The notes under the pieces were generated by a model, which did no database searches, was not told where the DNA came from, and saw nothing but the letters and a program-made list of their open reading frames with translations. Below are positions 20,796-31,001 of a DNA stretch of 64,000 nucleotides, one piece after another. The stretch covers positions 85,369,878 to 85,433,877 of the forward strand of contig CM055092.1 in assembly GCA_029204225.1 (NCBI GenBank), in the 5' to 3' direction. The translations under genes and the position numbers were made by a program. This DNA is from Diphasiastrum complanatum. Taxonomy: Eukaryota > Streptophyta > Lycopodiopsida > Lycopodiales > Lycopodiaceae. Within the stretch, counting starts at the first letter, position 1. Each line of letters starts with the position of its first letter.

Positions 20796-23700
20796 ATGGC
20801 TTCCAATGATGGGATCATGCTAGAGTCTAGTGAAAGGTTGAGTTCATCAAACTACTCTACTTGGAAAGTGAGGATGGAGTCCTTACTTGAGTTGAATGAA
20901 CTCATGGACATAGTTGCAGAAATTGAAGAGAGACCTCTCACACTTCAAGAGCAACAAAGGTTTGATAAGAAGGCCAAAAGGGCTCTTCATATCATTAAAA
21001 TGAATGTTACAAATGAACTTCTCAAGGAAGTTGGAAAGTGTCAAAGTGCAAGTGAGGCATGGAATGCCTTAAAGAAGCTCTTTGAATCAAAGTCCACATC
21101 TAGGGTATTGACCCTAAGGAGACAAATATTTTCTAGTAGGCAAAGAGAGGGTGAAAGTGCTCATGCATTTATCTTGAGAGTTAAGTCCCTAAGTGATGAT
21201 TTAGCATGCATTGATGAGAACATAAAAGATGGTGAAATAGTCCAAGTTATGTTGAATGGTTTGCTAAATGAACATGCTAACCTTGTGCAAAGTTTTGCCA
21301 TTCAAAGAGTCTTGCCAAGTGTGGTTGACTTGCAAGAAATCTTATTGGCTGAAGAACATAGGTTGCAATCAAAGCTTGATGGTGCATCCTTGCAAGGTGG
21401 AGGTGAAGAGGCTTTCTTCACAAAAGGCAAATTCAAGGGCAAAGGTAAAGGCAAAGGGAAATGGTCCAAAGGTGGTAACTTTGATCATGATGATCACTCT
21501 TCCTCTTCCTCTTCTACTAAGAACAATAAGTCAAAGTTCAAGTGCTTTTATTGTGGGATAAAAGGACATTTTGCAAATGAATGCCATAAGAAACAAAATG
21601 CTAGATCTAGGTTGAGATCTAATGTACTTCTTGGAGATGATAATTGTTGTGCTAACTTGGCAAGCTTTGGTGAATCTATGGTCAATTTTTTGGATCCATT
21701 GGATCTTGAAGATGCACTAGTGTTACCTACTAGTCATATGGAGTCATGTGGAGCTAAATTAGCATCATGTTTGTACTCTTCTACTCATGGACTTCCAAGG
21801 CTTGGTGGTTCTTCAATGGTGCTAGATGGCAAGTGCAAAAATGGAAAAGGTAAGGAAGGAGCTAACTTCATCAATGGAGTTGATGAAGATTCTTCTTTGG
21901 AAGTGATTGTTGCTAATGACTTGTTTGTTCATATGGAAAAAGATGGAGATGCTAAGTGTCATTCTTTGCAAGAAGATGGTTGTTCTTCTAATTCTTTTCA
22001 TATTGATGTATGTAATCATGTGGGAAAAGATGATGGTGCTTTGAGCATGCTTGAAGGAAATGGTTCTTTTACATCTTTTTGTGATAAAGTCATTTGTGCA
22101 ACAAGTGGTGTCACATTTCTTCATAAAAAGAGTAGATCAAAGGTTTCTATCATGAGACTTGGTGAGGGAGATCACAAGTCAAAAGGAAGAGAAGTATGTG
22201 AAGTGTTCAAAGTAGGATGTACTTTGAATGATGTTTTTATGAACGATAGTGAGGAAGAATCATTATCATATGACTCATTACCTAAATCATTGAGTAGAAG
22301 TTCATGTTTGAAAAGAGAGAGTACTTCAATCACTCTTATGTTGAAAGTACTAAGGATTCTTTTCTTGGCTTCTAATATTCAAGAGTCTTCTACTTCTTAT
22401 GGTGCAACTATCAAGAGGGAGGTTTCTAACTTTTGTGGTGCTAGCATTAAGAGGGAGTCTTGTGAAGGAAAGGGCAATGGAAGAGTGGTTCTTGGGAAGA
22501 TCCAAAGCATGGATCTAACATCTCTTCATCAACTCAAAGCATTCTATGATTGTGGTGGATTGTTCATTCATGGTCAAGATGGCAAAAGGTTGGTTGAAGA
22601 AGACTACATGGAGCAACTCAAGTGGCAACTTCTTCAAGGCAAGGGAGATATCATTGGTGAGATTATTGAGGTTTGTTATGAACTCAAGAGGGCTGTTTTG
22701 ATTAGGTTTGATACTCATCTTCACCTACTCTACTTCATGTTAAATGGAAATGTTGGAATCTATCTTTTGGTTTATGATGGTGGCATTGTTTTCACTAACT
22801 ATAGTGAAGGGCCAAATTTGAGCATTGATGAGATCTTGTGGGATCTTAATCATGTGTTTGAGAGGGAGTATCTTCAGAGTTTCAGATCTGAAGATGTTCA
22901 CATATGCAAGATCTTTGATGTCTTATTGGAAGATCAAGAGGTTGATCTTGGATTGCTTCATCAACACCAAGAGACAAGTGGCAATTCGAAGCTAGTGAAA
23001 AGCATCAAAGAAGAGACAAATGGTCAAGGCATTTTGGATCTGTTTTTACAGATTCTTGAAGGTTCAAGTAAGGTCTTTGGAGCTGCAAGGAAGTGTCTTC
23101 TTACTCTACCTCACTTGCCTAATCTCATGTATGAACATTGTTATGTCAATGTGTTGAAATTGTCAAATTTCAATAAAACTAGTTCCATAGTTTTGCATCC
23201 TTTGGATCTTGGAGATGGAATAGTTATCATTGCTGGTTTGTATGATCAAGTACATGAATTCATTCAGATCTTGAAAGGTATTGAAGTGGTCAATATGTTT
23301 TCTTTTGAACAAAGTTCAAGATCTAGTATTCTAGTGTTGGCAAATTGGCAACTTGTTGACATTGTAGGATCAAGCGTTGTGTGCAAATCTTGTGGAGGTA
23401 CTTCAAGTATTTCAAGTTCAGGTTTTGGTCATTCAAATGGAGTAGGGAACACATCTTTTTGGCATTCATTCACTCAAAGGCTTTCATGGATTGAAGATCT
23501 ACAAAGGCAAGGTGGTGATGGAAGTTCATTCATGGAGATACATGTTGCATTCACTATATGTATAGTGAAATGTGGAGGAGGCATGCAAACACTTGTTGAT
23601 CACTTTAATTTACAACTTGTTTGCTGCTATTTTACAGAGAAACCAGAGATGGATACATGGAGGAATTCATTAATTGAGATTCTATGTTCTTTTACATGTA

Positions 23701-23888
23701 CCATTTTTATGATTCTATGTAAAATTGATGTAAGAAATAGTGAAGCATCCTATATGGACACTATTATCTATATCAATTATGTTGTGTCCTATTTTGTACA
23801 TATTAGGATCCTTGAGAAGAGATCTATTCTGATGATGGAGATCATTCTTAAGTTGGAACAAAGTAGTGTTGTAAAACTAGCAAGTTAA
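20796..23888 (+). CDS. Gag-like polyprotein with ~770-residue novel C-terminal extension
   Basis: 1030 codons with no stop. Residues 1-230 are a copia gag of the DUF4219/UBN2 type (SSNYSTWKVRMESLLE, then RALHIIKMNVTNELLKEV, then a SEAWNALKKLFESKST region). Residues about 205-235 are Lys/Gly-rich, and one zinc knuckle spans C250-x2-C253-x4-H258-x4-C263. These would form the particle and bind element RNA. Residues 264-1030 match no pol domain I know. They are Ser/Cys-rich at first with two IKRE-containing repeats (GATIKREVSN, GASIKRESCE, about 530-550), then a mixed alpha/beta-looking stretch (about 550-780), a CKSC pair near 860, and two hydrophobic stretches near 958-977 and 989-1003. The ATG at 20796 matches gag starts of related elements. 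The ORF stops 13 bp before the 3' LTR. Long conservation of an open frame in a gag-only element implies a real product. Confidence 0.85.
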   Translation: MASNDGIMLESSERLSSSNYSTWKVRMESLLELNELMDIVAEIEERPLTLQEQQRFDKKAKRALHIIKMNVTNELLKEVGKCQSASEAWNALKKLFESKSTSRVLTLRRQIFSSRQREGESAHAFILRVKSLSDDLACIDENIKDGEIVQVMLNGLLNEHANLVQSFAIQRVLPSVVDLQEILLAEEHRLQSKLDGASLQGGGEEAFFTKGKFKGKGKGKGKWSKGGNFDHDDHSSSSSSTKNNKSKFKCFYCGIKGHFANECHKKQNARSRLRSNVLLGDDNCCANLASFGESMVNFLDPLDLEDALVLPTSHMESCGAKLASCLYSSTHGLPRLGGSSMVLDGKCKNGKGKEGANFINGVDEDSSLEVIVANDLFVHMEKDGDAKCHSLQEDGCSSNSFHIDVCNHVGKDDGALSMLEGNGSFTSFCDKVICATSGVTFLHKKSRSKVSIMRLGEGDHKSKGREVCEVFKVGCTLNDVFMNDSEEESLSYDSLPKSLSRSSCLKRESTSITLMLKVLRILFLASNIQESSTSYGATIKREVSNFCGASIKRESCEGKGNGRVVLGKIQSMDLTSLHQLKAFYDCGGLFIHGQDGKRLVEEDYMEQLKWQLLQGKGDIIGEIIEVCYELKRAVLIRFDTHLHLLYFMLNGNVGIYLLVYDGGIVFTNYSEGPNLSIDEILWDLNHVFEREYLQSFRSEDVHICKIFDVLLEDQEVDLGLLHQHQETSGNSKLVKSIKEETNGQGILDLFLQILEGSSKVFGAARKCLLTLPHLPNLMYEHCYVNVLKLSNFNKTSSIVLHPLDLGDGIVIIAGLYDQVHEFIQILKGIEVVNMFSFEQSSRSSILVLANWQLVDIVGSSVVCKSCGGTSSISSSGFGHSNGVGNTSFWHSFTQRLSWIEDLQRQGGDGSSFMEIHVAFTICIVKCGGGMQTLVDHFNLQLVCCYFTEKPEMDTWRNSLIEILCSFTCTIFMILCKIDVRNSEASYMDTIIYINYVVSYFVHIRILEKRSILMMEIILKLEQSSVVKLAS

Positions 23889-23901
23889 GTTGAAGAGGGA
23901 G
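23889..23901 (+). other. Polypurine tract of the young element
   Basis: gttgaagagggag immediately before the 3' LTR, the usual plus-strand priming site. Confidence 0.85.
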
Positions 23902-24548
23902 TGTGAAAATTGTCAACATTTCCTTGTCTAGTTTTAGGCCAAAATTGCTAAAAATGGCACATAGTTTAGGATCTGACTTTTCACACGTGTGAAACAGGTC
24001 TAGATATTTTTAGTAAGTGTATTTTTTCAGTATGAAGAAGTGTCAAACTTCAAGACCTTCAAAATGAGTCCATTTTCATGTATTTTGGACATATATGCCA
24101 ATTTTACCTATATAGGGCATATTTTAGGTAAGGAGGGTCTAGAGAGAGGAGAGAGAGTCATCTCTCTCAGATATATATAGCAGGTAGGCCGTGGAGAAAC
24201 AGGTTGGAGCAGATCCATTGTATTCATTTGCTTAATGAGAGATTTTTCTATTGGGTTCTCCTTCCATTGTTGGCATTGTGTAGTGATTGAGTTCAAGCTT
24301 TGTGTGTATGATCTTAGGTGCTTTCCAAAAGTGGTAGGCTGATGTATTATGGACTGTATAATGCTATTTTGGGCCGCACTTGATGTTTATGGAAGTTTCC
24401 ATTTGTGATACATGCTTTTTGATCAAGTTCTTTGCATTCTAGGTAGCATAGAATGTGTTGCCAATTCCTAGCTTATGTAGTTTGGAGTGCAAGCATTCAA
24501 GCCAATGATCTTGGAGTTTAGATCCACTTAGGATCTGTATTTTTCACA
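23902..24548 (+). repeat. 3' LTR of the young element
   Basis: 647 bp, same ends as the 5' LTR and four substitutions from it, no indels. The 16-bp G-box palindrome is at 23979-23994. Confidence 0.95.
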
Positions 24549-24567
24549 CTAACCTCCATCTCATCTC

Positions 24568-24650
<83 letters not shown>

Positions 24651-24835
24651 TTCTCCTTTCTCTTCCATTCTATCCTTTCTCTTTACCAACAATCATGATT
24701 GAATTGTGTAGGGGAGTAGAGCTAGTGTGAGTAGTGTTAGGGGAGGTAGAGTTAGACAAAAAGTAGAAAACTAACTAAAAGTAGCATCTATGCGTAGTTA
24801 GGTGCCTATCCAGTGAACTAACCCTTGTTGACAGG
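24549..24835 (+). repeat. Ty3/gypsy LTR, second part, with (TC)n tract
   Basis: Resumes after the insertion with the duplicated ctaac. It aligns inverted with about 36880-37100, to cccttgttgacagg, where similarity stops. The last 45-50 bp of the LTR and the primer site are missing, so it is a truncated 3' LTR. It includes a (TC)n microsatellite at about 24575-24645, expanded compared with the short gagaga run in the copy at 37067-37078. Confidence 0.8.
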
Positions 24836-26739
24836 ACACACCAGCGACTGGCAGCTGATCTTCGACTTTGTCGGAAGCTAGCGCCTTATTAGGATCAAAG
24901 TATATGGGGGGGTAGAAAATTCTCCCATTTAGTTTCAATCCCCATTAAATGCTCTAAGTTCCGAGCGTAAGTGACTGCCGCATGGACTGTTGGATCAAGG
25001 CAGTTGAAGTAGTTATTGACGAATAATGTGAGAGCCCATTTGACATCTACACCTGTATTCCAATCATACTCTGATGGAATGATCGGCCAATTGAAATTTT
25101 GAATTGTGATCTTGTCCAGAGGGGTGCCACATTCCGCCCATTTGGATTGTCGTGTGCATGGCAGGAAGTGCGCGTTCACCCGTAGTTGTTGCAGACTTGT
25201 CACATAGGCCTTGATGGCCATAGGGTCTCTTTTAAATAGCTGCTGAAGCCACTCTGGTTGTGGTTGGAGGGCGGGTAATGCTTGCAGCTCCTTCCCCTTT
25301 ATTGTTAGAGCTGAAAAAGATATCTGCCAGCCGTCTCTCGATGACTCGTGGGGATACTTTGCTAGGAATTCGTTTATTTTCTCCTCCACGGACTTTGGTC
25401 TTTTGAAGGCCCAGCTGGCAGATATGGTACGCGAACCTCTGGATGATGTTGCATGTCCTTCCTCTTGGCTTGGACTGGTACCTGTGTCTTGGCCTTGGTC
25501 TTGTGTCTCAGCACCCGTATCTATTGGTCCTTGGTCTTGGCCTTCGGACCCTTGATCTTGACTGAATCCCCCTACTGATTGCTGGCTTTGGTCCTGGCTT
25601 GTACTAGCCTGTGCAACGTCAAAAAAGGGTGGCGGTGGAATCACCACGGGGGTGGGCTGGGCCTTCTTCTCCATGTACTGTTGGAAAGCCTTGAGGGCTT
25701 GTTTGGCCTAGGCGAGCTCGTGAGTTGCGCTTGTTCGATATTTATCGCACTTTGCATGATAGCTATTTAATGTTTGGCTATATACCTGCACCTGACGCCT
25801 AAAGAGATTCATCTCTGATTTAGATAGTGGCCTTGAGTCTGGTGCAGGTTGAGCTAACCAGACGAGTTTTTCACTTTGTAAGGCTTTGACTTCCGCCCCC
25901 AGGCGCGTATTCTCTGCTTCGTAAATTTGTAGTTGCACCTAGAGGAGAGCAAGCCGTTGGGACGCTTCGGATTGAAGTTCCCGCACCTTCATGGAAACCT
26001 CTCTCAACGCTTTGGATGTATAGATTGAGGCCCTCCTCTTTCTGCTGCATCTTGGCAATCTCCCGGTGCCCTTCTTGTTCATGTTGTTGAGCTAGAATCA
26101 GCTCATGCTACAGCTTGGTGAGTTCCGCTTGCAGCTGTGTGTTGCTTGTTGCCAGGTGTAGTACCCTACTTTTCAAAATAGCCTTGGCTGCTACCGCCTC
26201 CAAGATGTATTTGCCCAGAGTCTGGTACATCGTCGTTAAGTCGGTTGGAGCAGCCGGTGCACTAGCACTGATAGGGGCTTGTGTGGTATCAGCCCCAACG
26301 ACTTGTGAAGCTCCGTCATCATCCTCTTCAATTAGGTTCTTGTTGGACCTAATGTCATCTGGGGCGGTGAGATCAGCCCGATATGGCAATGGTATAAAGA
26401 TTGTCTGAACAAATGCGTCATCAAGCAACGGTTGGTTGCCCTCGGCAACCTTTGGTGGCAAAACAGGTGGGGTTTGATAAGCAGCAGTGGAAACTGAGGT
26501 GAGGACGGTTTGTCCAAACGAGAGAATGGGAGGAATAGAGGAGAATTGAAGTGTGTTGTGGAGCACGGAAGGCGAGGATGGAGCGGAAAGGATCTGGCGT
26601 GGGGGTGACAAGTTGATGACTTGCATCCACGCCAGAGTGTCTGGAGACAATTGAGAATCAGAGGGATTAAATGTGAGTGGAGCAACGATGGTGGCACGAG
26701 TGATGGAGAATGCGATGGTGATGGAAGGCGTAGTGTATA
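24836..26739 (-). pseudogene. C-terminal two-thirds of the extra ORF of gypsy element 1
   Basis: Minus-strand pieces at 26108-26752, 25708-25938 and 24895-25674 belong to one decayed frame, homologous to 37834-39440 and 59130-59966. From N to C: a Pro/Ser-rich stretch; a coiled-coil stretch (LQIYEAENTRLGAEVKALQS); a Gln/Ser/Gly linker rich in QDQ; and a C-terminal domain (EEKINEFLAKYPHESSRDGW ... KWAECGTPLDKITIQNFNWP). It lies where env-like ORFs of Athila-type elements sit, but I see no signal peptide or transmembrane segment. The function is unknown. The product is broken by stops and by a copia insertion at 26740. Confidence 0.75.
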
Positions 26740-26991
26740 AGTTAAGAAACATAGTTTAAACACCCGACCGGATCAATCACCATAGCACAACGTCAAGTGT
26801 AACAAGACAAGACAACAGAATTGCTCTCAACAAACTGTATATTCAACTAATAAGTAAGTACAAAGATAAGTTGCTTAAAAGCACTCAAAGGGCTCGTAAA
26901 AGAAAGATCGCCCAATAACTCTAGAACTAAGCACACGTGGTGTCGTCGAAATAAGAAAGCATTGTATAAGTCGATCATTGTTATTTTAACT
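26740..26991 (-). repeat. 3' LTR of copia element A (non-canonical ends)
   Basis: On the minus strand the polypurine tract (ttgagggagag) leads to AGTTAAAATAAC. The other plus-strand end is agttaagaaac at the break of homology with the gypsy ORF. The 252 bp therefore have AGTTAA...TTAACT ends instead of TG...CA. Confidence 0.6.
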
Positions 26992-27082
26992 CTCTCCCTC
27001 AATGATCAACGTCTCTCTTTATTTTAGAGTTTACTCTATTCATGGAACTTACCTCCATGATAGTATTACAAGTAAAGGCTTT

Positions 27083-30000
27083 TTACATAACCAGATCTAA
27101 GCCAAGTTTGGCTCTAAAAGTCTCAAACTTTTCTTTACTTAAAGCTTTTGTAAATATATCAGCAACTTGTAATAACGTAGAACAATGTACAATACTTATA
27201 TCTTCAGATTGTAACTTCTCACGCACAAAGTGATATTTTACCTCAATATGTTTTGTCCTTGCGTGAAAGATAGGATTCTTAGCCGATTGTATTCCACTTT
27301 GACTGTCATAGAAAATAATAGTACGATTTACCTGCTTCATGCCAATCTCACATAACAACTTACGTAGCCAAACAGCTTCTTGGGTAACAGAACTTAATGC
27401 TTTATATTTGGCTTCTGTAGAAGAAAGAGAAATAGTATCTTGCTTCTTGCTAGACCATGAAGGCATAACCTGTTGTTGACTTTCTATCATCTATACTTCC
27501 TGCCCAATCAGCGTCAACATAACCTTGCAACTTAGGTAAAACACTTTGTCTTTTGTAGATTAGACCAAGGTTAGGTGTACCTTTCACATATCTCAAAATC
27601 CTTTTTGCAGCTTTCCAATGGTCCATAGTGGGTGATGACATGAATTGGCTAATCAAACTTACAACATAGCAGATGTCAGGACGTGTAGTTGTAAGATATA
27701 TTAAACTTCCAACTAGCTGACGAAATAGTGTAGCATCAACATGTGCACTATGAACAATACGAGATAATTTCTTACCAGCTTCGCAAGGGGTGATGGAAGG
27801 TTTGCACTCTGTCATGTGAAATCTCTCCAATATCTTGCCCACATACTTGTTTTGACATAATCTGATATCACTGCTAGTTTGCCATACTTCGACACCCAAG
27901 CAATAGTGCATAAGATCTAAATCTGTCATCTCAAATTGCTTGCATAAGTTGGCTTTGATAGAACGAGTGAGGTTCTCATCATTGCTCGTGATAATGATAT
28001 CATCAACGTAAAGTACAATCAAGGCAATGTTGTCATAATTTATAAGAACATAAAGGTTTGGATCTGAATTTGTTCTTACAAACCCCTGAGAAAGAAAGTA
28101 ATTGTCAATGCGTCCATACCATGCGCGTGGTGCTGGCTTAAGGCCATAAAGTGCTTTGTGTAGTCTACATACCTTCTGTTCTTGCCCTTTTGCCATGAAG
28201 CCCTGCGGTTGGACCATATAAACTTCTTCCTCTAAGTCACCATTCAAAAATGCGGACTTCACATCCATTTGATGGATCTTCCACCCAAAATGAGATGCTA
28301 AGGCAATGATAAGACGTAGCGTAGTCCACTTAGCCGCTGGAGCAAATGTCTCTTCATAGTCAATTCCTTTGCTTTGCTCATAACCCTTCACTACTAGGCG
28401 TGCCTTATGCTTTGCTATCGTGCCATCCGCATGAAACTTTGTTCTAAACACCCATTTGTTGTCAATGGATTTCTTTCCAAGTGGTAGATCAACCAACTCA
28501 CATGTATCATGTCTGTGGATGGATTCTATCTCTTCTTCCATTGCCCTTTGCCACTCTTTGTGATCTTTTGCCTCAAAAGATTGATGGCTCTCAACACTTC
28601 AAAATGTCACTCATTAGGGCATAGTTCACATGATAACGCTCGGGAGACTTCCTTTCCCGCGTTGATCTTCTCACTTCTCGTTGTGTCCTTCATGACCTTT
28701 TCATACCATTTTGGTATCTTAGATTCAGGTGATACACTACGTGGAGAGTATGTATCCCAAGGAGTGTCCAAGTAATGTCTCTTACTTCCAACCGATTTCT
28801 CCTTTATTGCTCCTATTGGCAAGTACTTCATCCTAGGCTCTTGAATAGGTGGTGTTCTTTCATACTCGCCCTCTCAACTCTCGTCTTCACGTGCATCATT
28901 TTGTGGAGCATTTTCTTCATCTTCTTCCTCCAGAATTGTGGGAAGTCTTTTGATGCTTTCACCACTTGCATGGTCTTCATCTTCATACCTATGCGTTTCA
29001 TCAAAGATCACATCTTTGCTAATGTGAATCTTATGCATTACCGGATCAAAACACCTGTAAGCTTTTGTTCTTTCATCATAACCGATGAAGATTGGCATCA
29101 AGGTTCTTTCGCTCCTCCTTTGGCACATGTACATAGGCCTTACATCCAATGACATGAAACTTGTCGATTTTTGGCTTTATTCTAGTAAATGCTTCTTCAG
29201 GAGTCACATTTGGAACTGCAACTATAGGGCTCCTGTTTTGCGAGAATGTTGCCGCACTGCACGCTTCCGACCAAAGTGAATTGGTCAAGTCCATTTGCTT
29301 CATCATGGAGCGTGCACTCTCCATAATAGTTCTATTTTTTCTTTCAGCTACACCATTACTATGCGGCACCCAACCGGGTTGGCTCAACTGGTTAGCTTGG
29401 CATCCAAAGTTTCTTTGGTCCCAGGTTCGAGCCTCCCCTTGGAAACCAAGAAGCATTACTATGCGGCATGTGTGACTATGTGAATTATCTTTTAATGTTG
29501 TGTTCTTTGCAAAAGTCTTCAAAATCATCAGATTTGTATTCGCCCCCTCTATCAGATCTTAGCACTTTGATGTGTGCATCTAGTCGGTTCTCTACCAAAG
29601 TTTTGAACTCCTTGAAGCGAGCAAAAGCGTTAGATTTCTTCTTCAAGAAATAAATCCATGTCCTCCTAGAGTAATCATCTATGAAAGTCATAAAATAATA
29701 TGCTTTTCCCAATGACATGGTCTTCATTGGGCCGCACAGGTCGCTGACCATGACGCATCCTTCACATATTGCATGATGATCATCCTGCAATGCCGGTAAC
29801 CCTAGTACCATCTTCAGCTTCGCCATCAATCTCAAGCTCCCATAGTTCAAATGACCAAGTCTTCGATGCCACAACTCAGATTGAGATGCTGTTGAGATAG
29901 CCAAACCATATTCTCCTGGTCTTGCAGCATCCAATTTATAAAGGCCACAGTTATTATCTCTATAACCCTTCACCACCACTTTATGGTTATGGTTCATATC

Positions 30001-30990
30001 CCTCATAAGGCATCCATCCTTGAAAAATTCAACCTTTAGATATTGATTTGCCATTACACCAATAGAAAGCAAACTCTTTTTGAGTCCAAGAATATAAAGC
30101 ACATTAGGGATGTTCTTGATTTTACCATCAGAAAACTGCATAGGTACATTGCCCACACCCTGTATTTGGCATTCCTCTCCATTGGCTTGAGTGACCTTAT
30201 CCCCATCATGCATTGGTGAGAATTTCTCAAACCAATCATGTTTCCCGGTCATATGCCTTGTGGCGCCTGAATCTATGAACCATCTGGCACCATCATCAAC
30301 TTGGGATGCCAATGGCGATGAGAAGACTCTTGTCTCGTCATCTTCTCTATCATCTTCGGCAATGTTGCCTTGTTGAGTCACTTTTTTCGTCTTTATGTCC
30401 GCTTTCTTCTTGTAACACTTGCATGTCCAATAACCCGATTTGTGGCAACAGTAACATTTGCCTTTCTTCTTATTTTTCTCTTTTCATGACAACTCTCCCT
30501 CATCATCATCATCCTTGGATTTCTTAGGAATCCTTTTCCATCCATTCTGCTTGCCTTTAGCAAGCAAGGCTTGATCCTCCTGTTGGGTTTGCCTTGACTT
30601 CACAACTTCACGATGATGCTCTTCTTGCAACATGATTCCGTGGAAGTCTTCAAAAGTAGGCAACCTCTCCCTCGAAGCAATGCCGCTCACAAACATCTGT
30701 AGCCCTTCTGAGACACCGCTCATTGTGGTATGTACCAATTCAACGTCCCTAATTGGCTCTCCAATTGCCACAAGTTGATCTCTCAGCTCCTTTATCCTTG
30801 TGAATAAAGATCCCACTGATTCACTTTCTTTCATCCTTACTGCGTTCAATCTCGACTTCAAGAACATGGCTCGAGCTAGATTGAAAGTTTGAAATTGCAT
30901 TTTAAGAGCCTCCCAAGCTCCCCTAGCCGTCGTGGCATCACTTATATGAGTGATTACATGGTCTTTCACTGAAAGATTGATTAAGGACAA
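27083..30990 (-). pseudogene. Copia element A gag-pol (gag partial, PR, IN, RT, RNase H)
   Basis: Gag (30484-30990, lacking its first ~80 residues) ends at a TGA. The next residues hold a zinc knuckle whose histidine is replaced ([15 protein letters not shown] for H). Protease keeps [13 protein letters not shown] (about 30270). GAG_pre-integrase [10 protein letters not shown] and integrase aspartates ([19 protein letters not shown]) are present, but the integrase frame is broken at 29369-29453 by a SINE. RT (27450-28541) keeps QMDVKSAFLNG and YVDDIIIT. RNase H (27083-27490) is one frame off, so there is a frameshift at about 27470. Dead by several independent lesions. Confidence 0.88.
29369..29453 (+). 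mobile_element. tRNA-derived SINE (85 bp) with 15-bp target duplications
   Basis: Flanked by exact 15-bp repeats cattactatgcggca at 29354-29368 and 29454-29468. The insert has an A box (tggctcaactggttag, from 29380) and a B box (ggttcgagcc, 29424-29433) spaced 44 bp start to start, as in tRNA genes, so RNA polymerase III could transcribe it. It has almost no tail beyond the tRNA-like part (ends ggaaaccaagaag). It interrupts copia integrase, so it arrived after copia element A. A processed tRNA pseudogene is the alternative. Confidence 0.82.
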
Positions 30991-31001
30991 TGCTCTTTGC
31001 G

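Larger units (their letters stand above)
18977..24548 (+). mobile_element. Young, complete gag-only (non-autonomous) copia-like LTR element with a novel 3' coding region
   Basis: A structurally perfect 5572-bp element: 5-bp target duplication ctaac (18972-18976 and 24549-24553), two 647-bp LTRs with TG...CA ends, primer site tggtatcagagc at 19624, a 1.2-kb leader, one uninterrupted 1030-codon ORF filling nearly all the rest, and a polypurine tract (aagagggag) abutting the 3' LTR. The LTRs differ by eye at only four positions (19136, 19246, 19283 and 19486 against their partners), so insertion was recent. There is no protease DSGA, integrase, YVDD or RNase H. It must be copied in trans, probably by copia relatives such as the family at 1980-4757, whose gag, primer site and LTR ends are similar. 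Confidence 0.95.
26740..31001 (-). mobile_element. Copia element A, 5'-truncated, inserted in gypsy element 1
   Basis: Carries a 3' LTR (26740-26991), RNase H, RT, integrase, protease and most of gag on the minus strand. The first part of gag, the leader and the 5' LTR are missing: at about 31001 the sequence switches abruptly to gypsy DNA matching 40551 onward. About 1 kb of the host gypsy ORF (equivalent to about 39500-40550) was lost with them, so a deletion after insertion is likely. Confidence 0.8.

Noticed and set aside
20796-23888. Degraded copia pol hidden in the long ORF of the young element
   Set aside because: I looked for DSGA, HHCC, the integrase D/D/E contexts, YVDD and the LSSxEAEY/FHARTKH RNase H signatures after the zinc knuckle; none is present in the ORF.
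24895-26752. Env-like glycoprotein in the gypsy elements
   Set aside because: The extra ORF sits at the env position but shows no signal peptide, transmembrane segment or cleavage site in any of three copies.
29369-29453. Functional tRNA gene
   Set aside because: A and B boxes are present, but the ends do not pair as a 7-bp acceptor stem and it is flanked by exact target duplications inside a transposon, so a retroposed tRNA-like SINE fits better.
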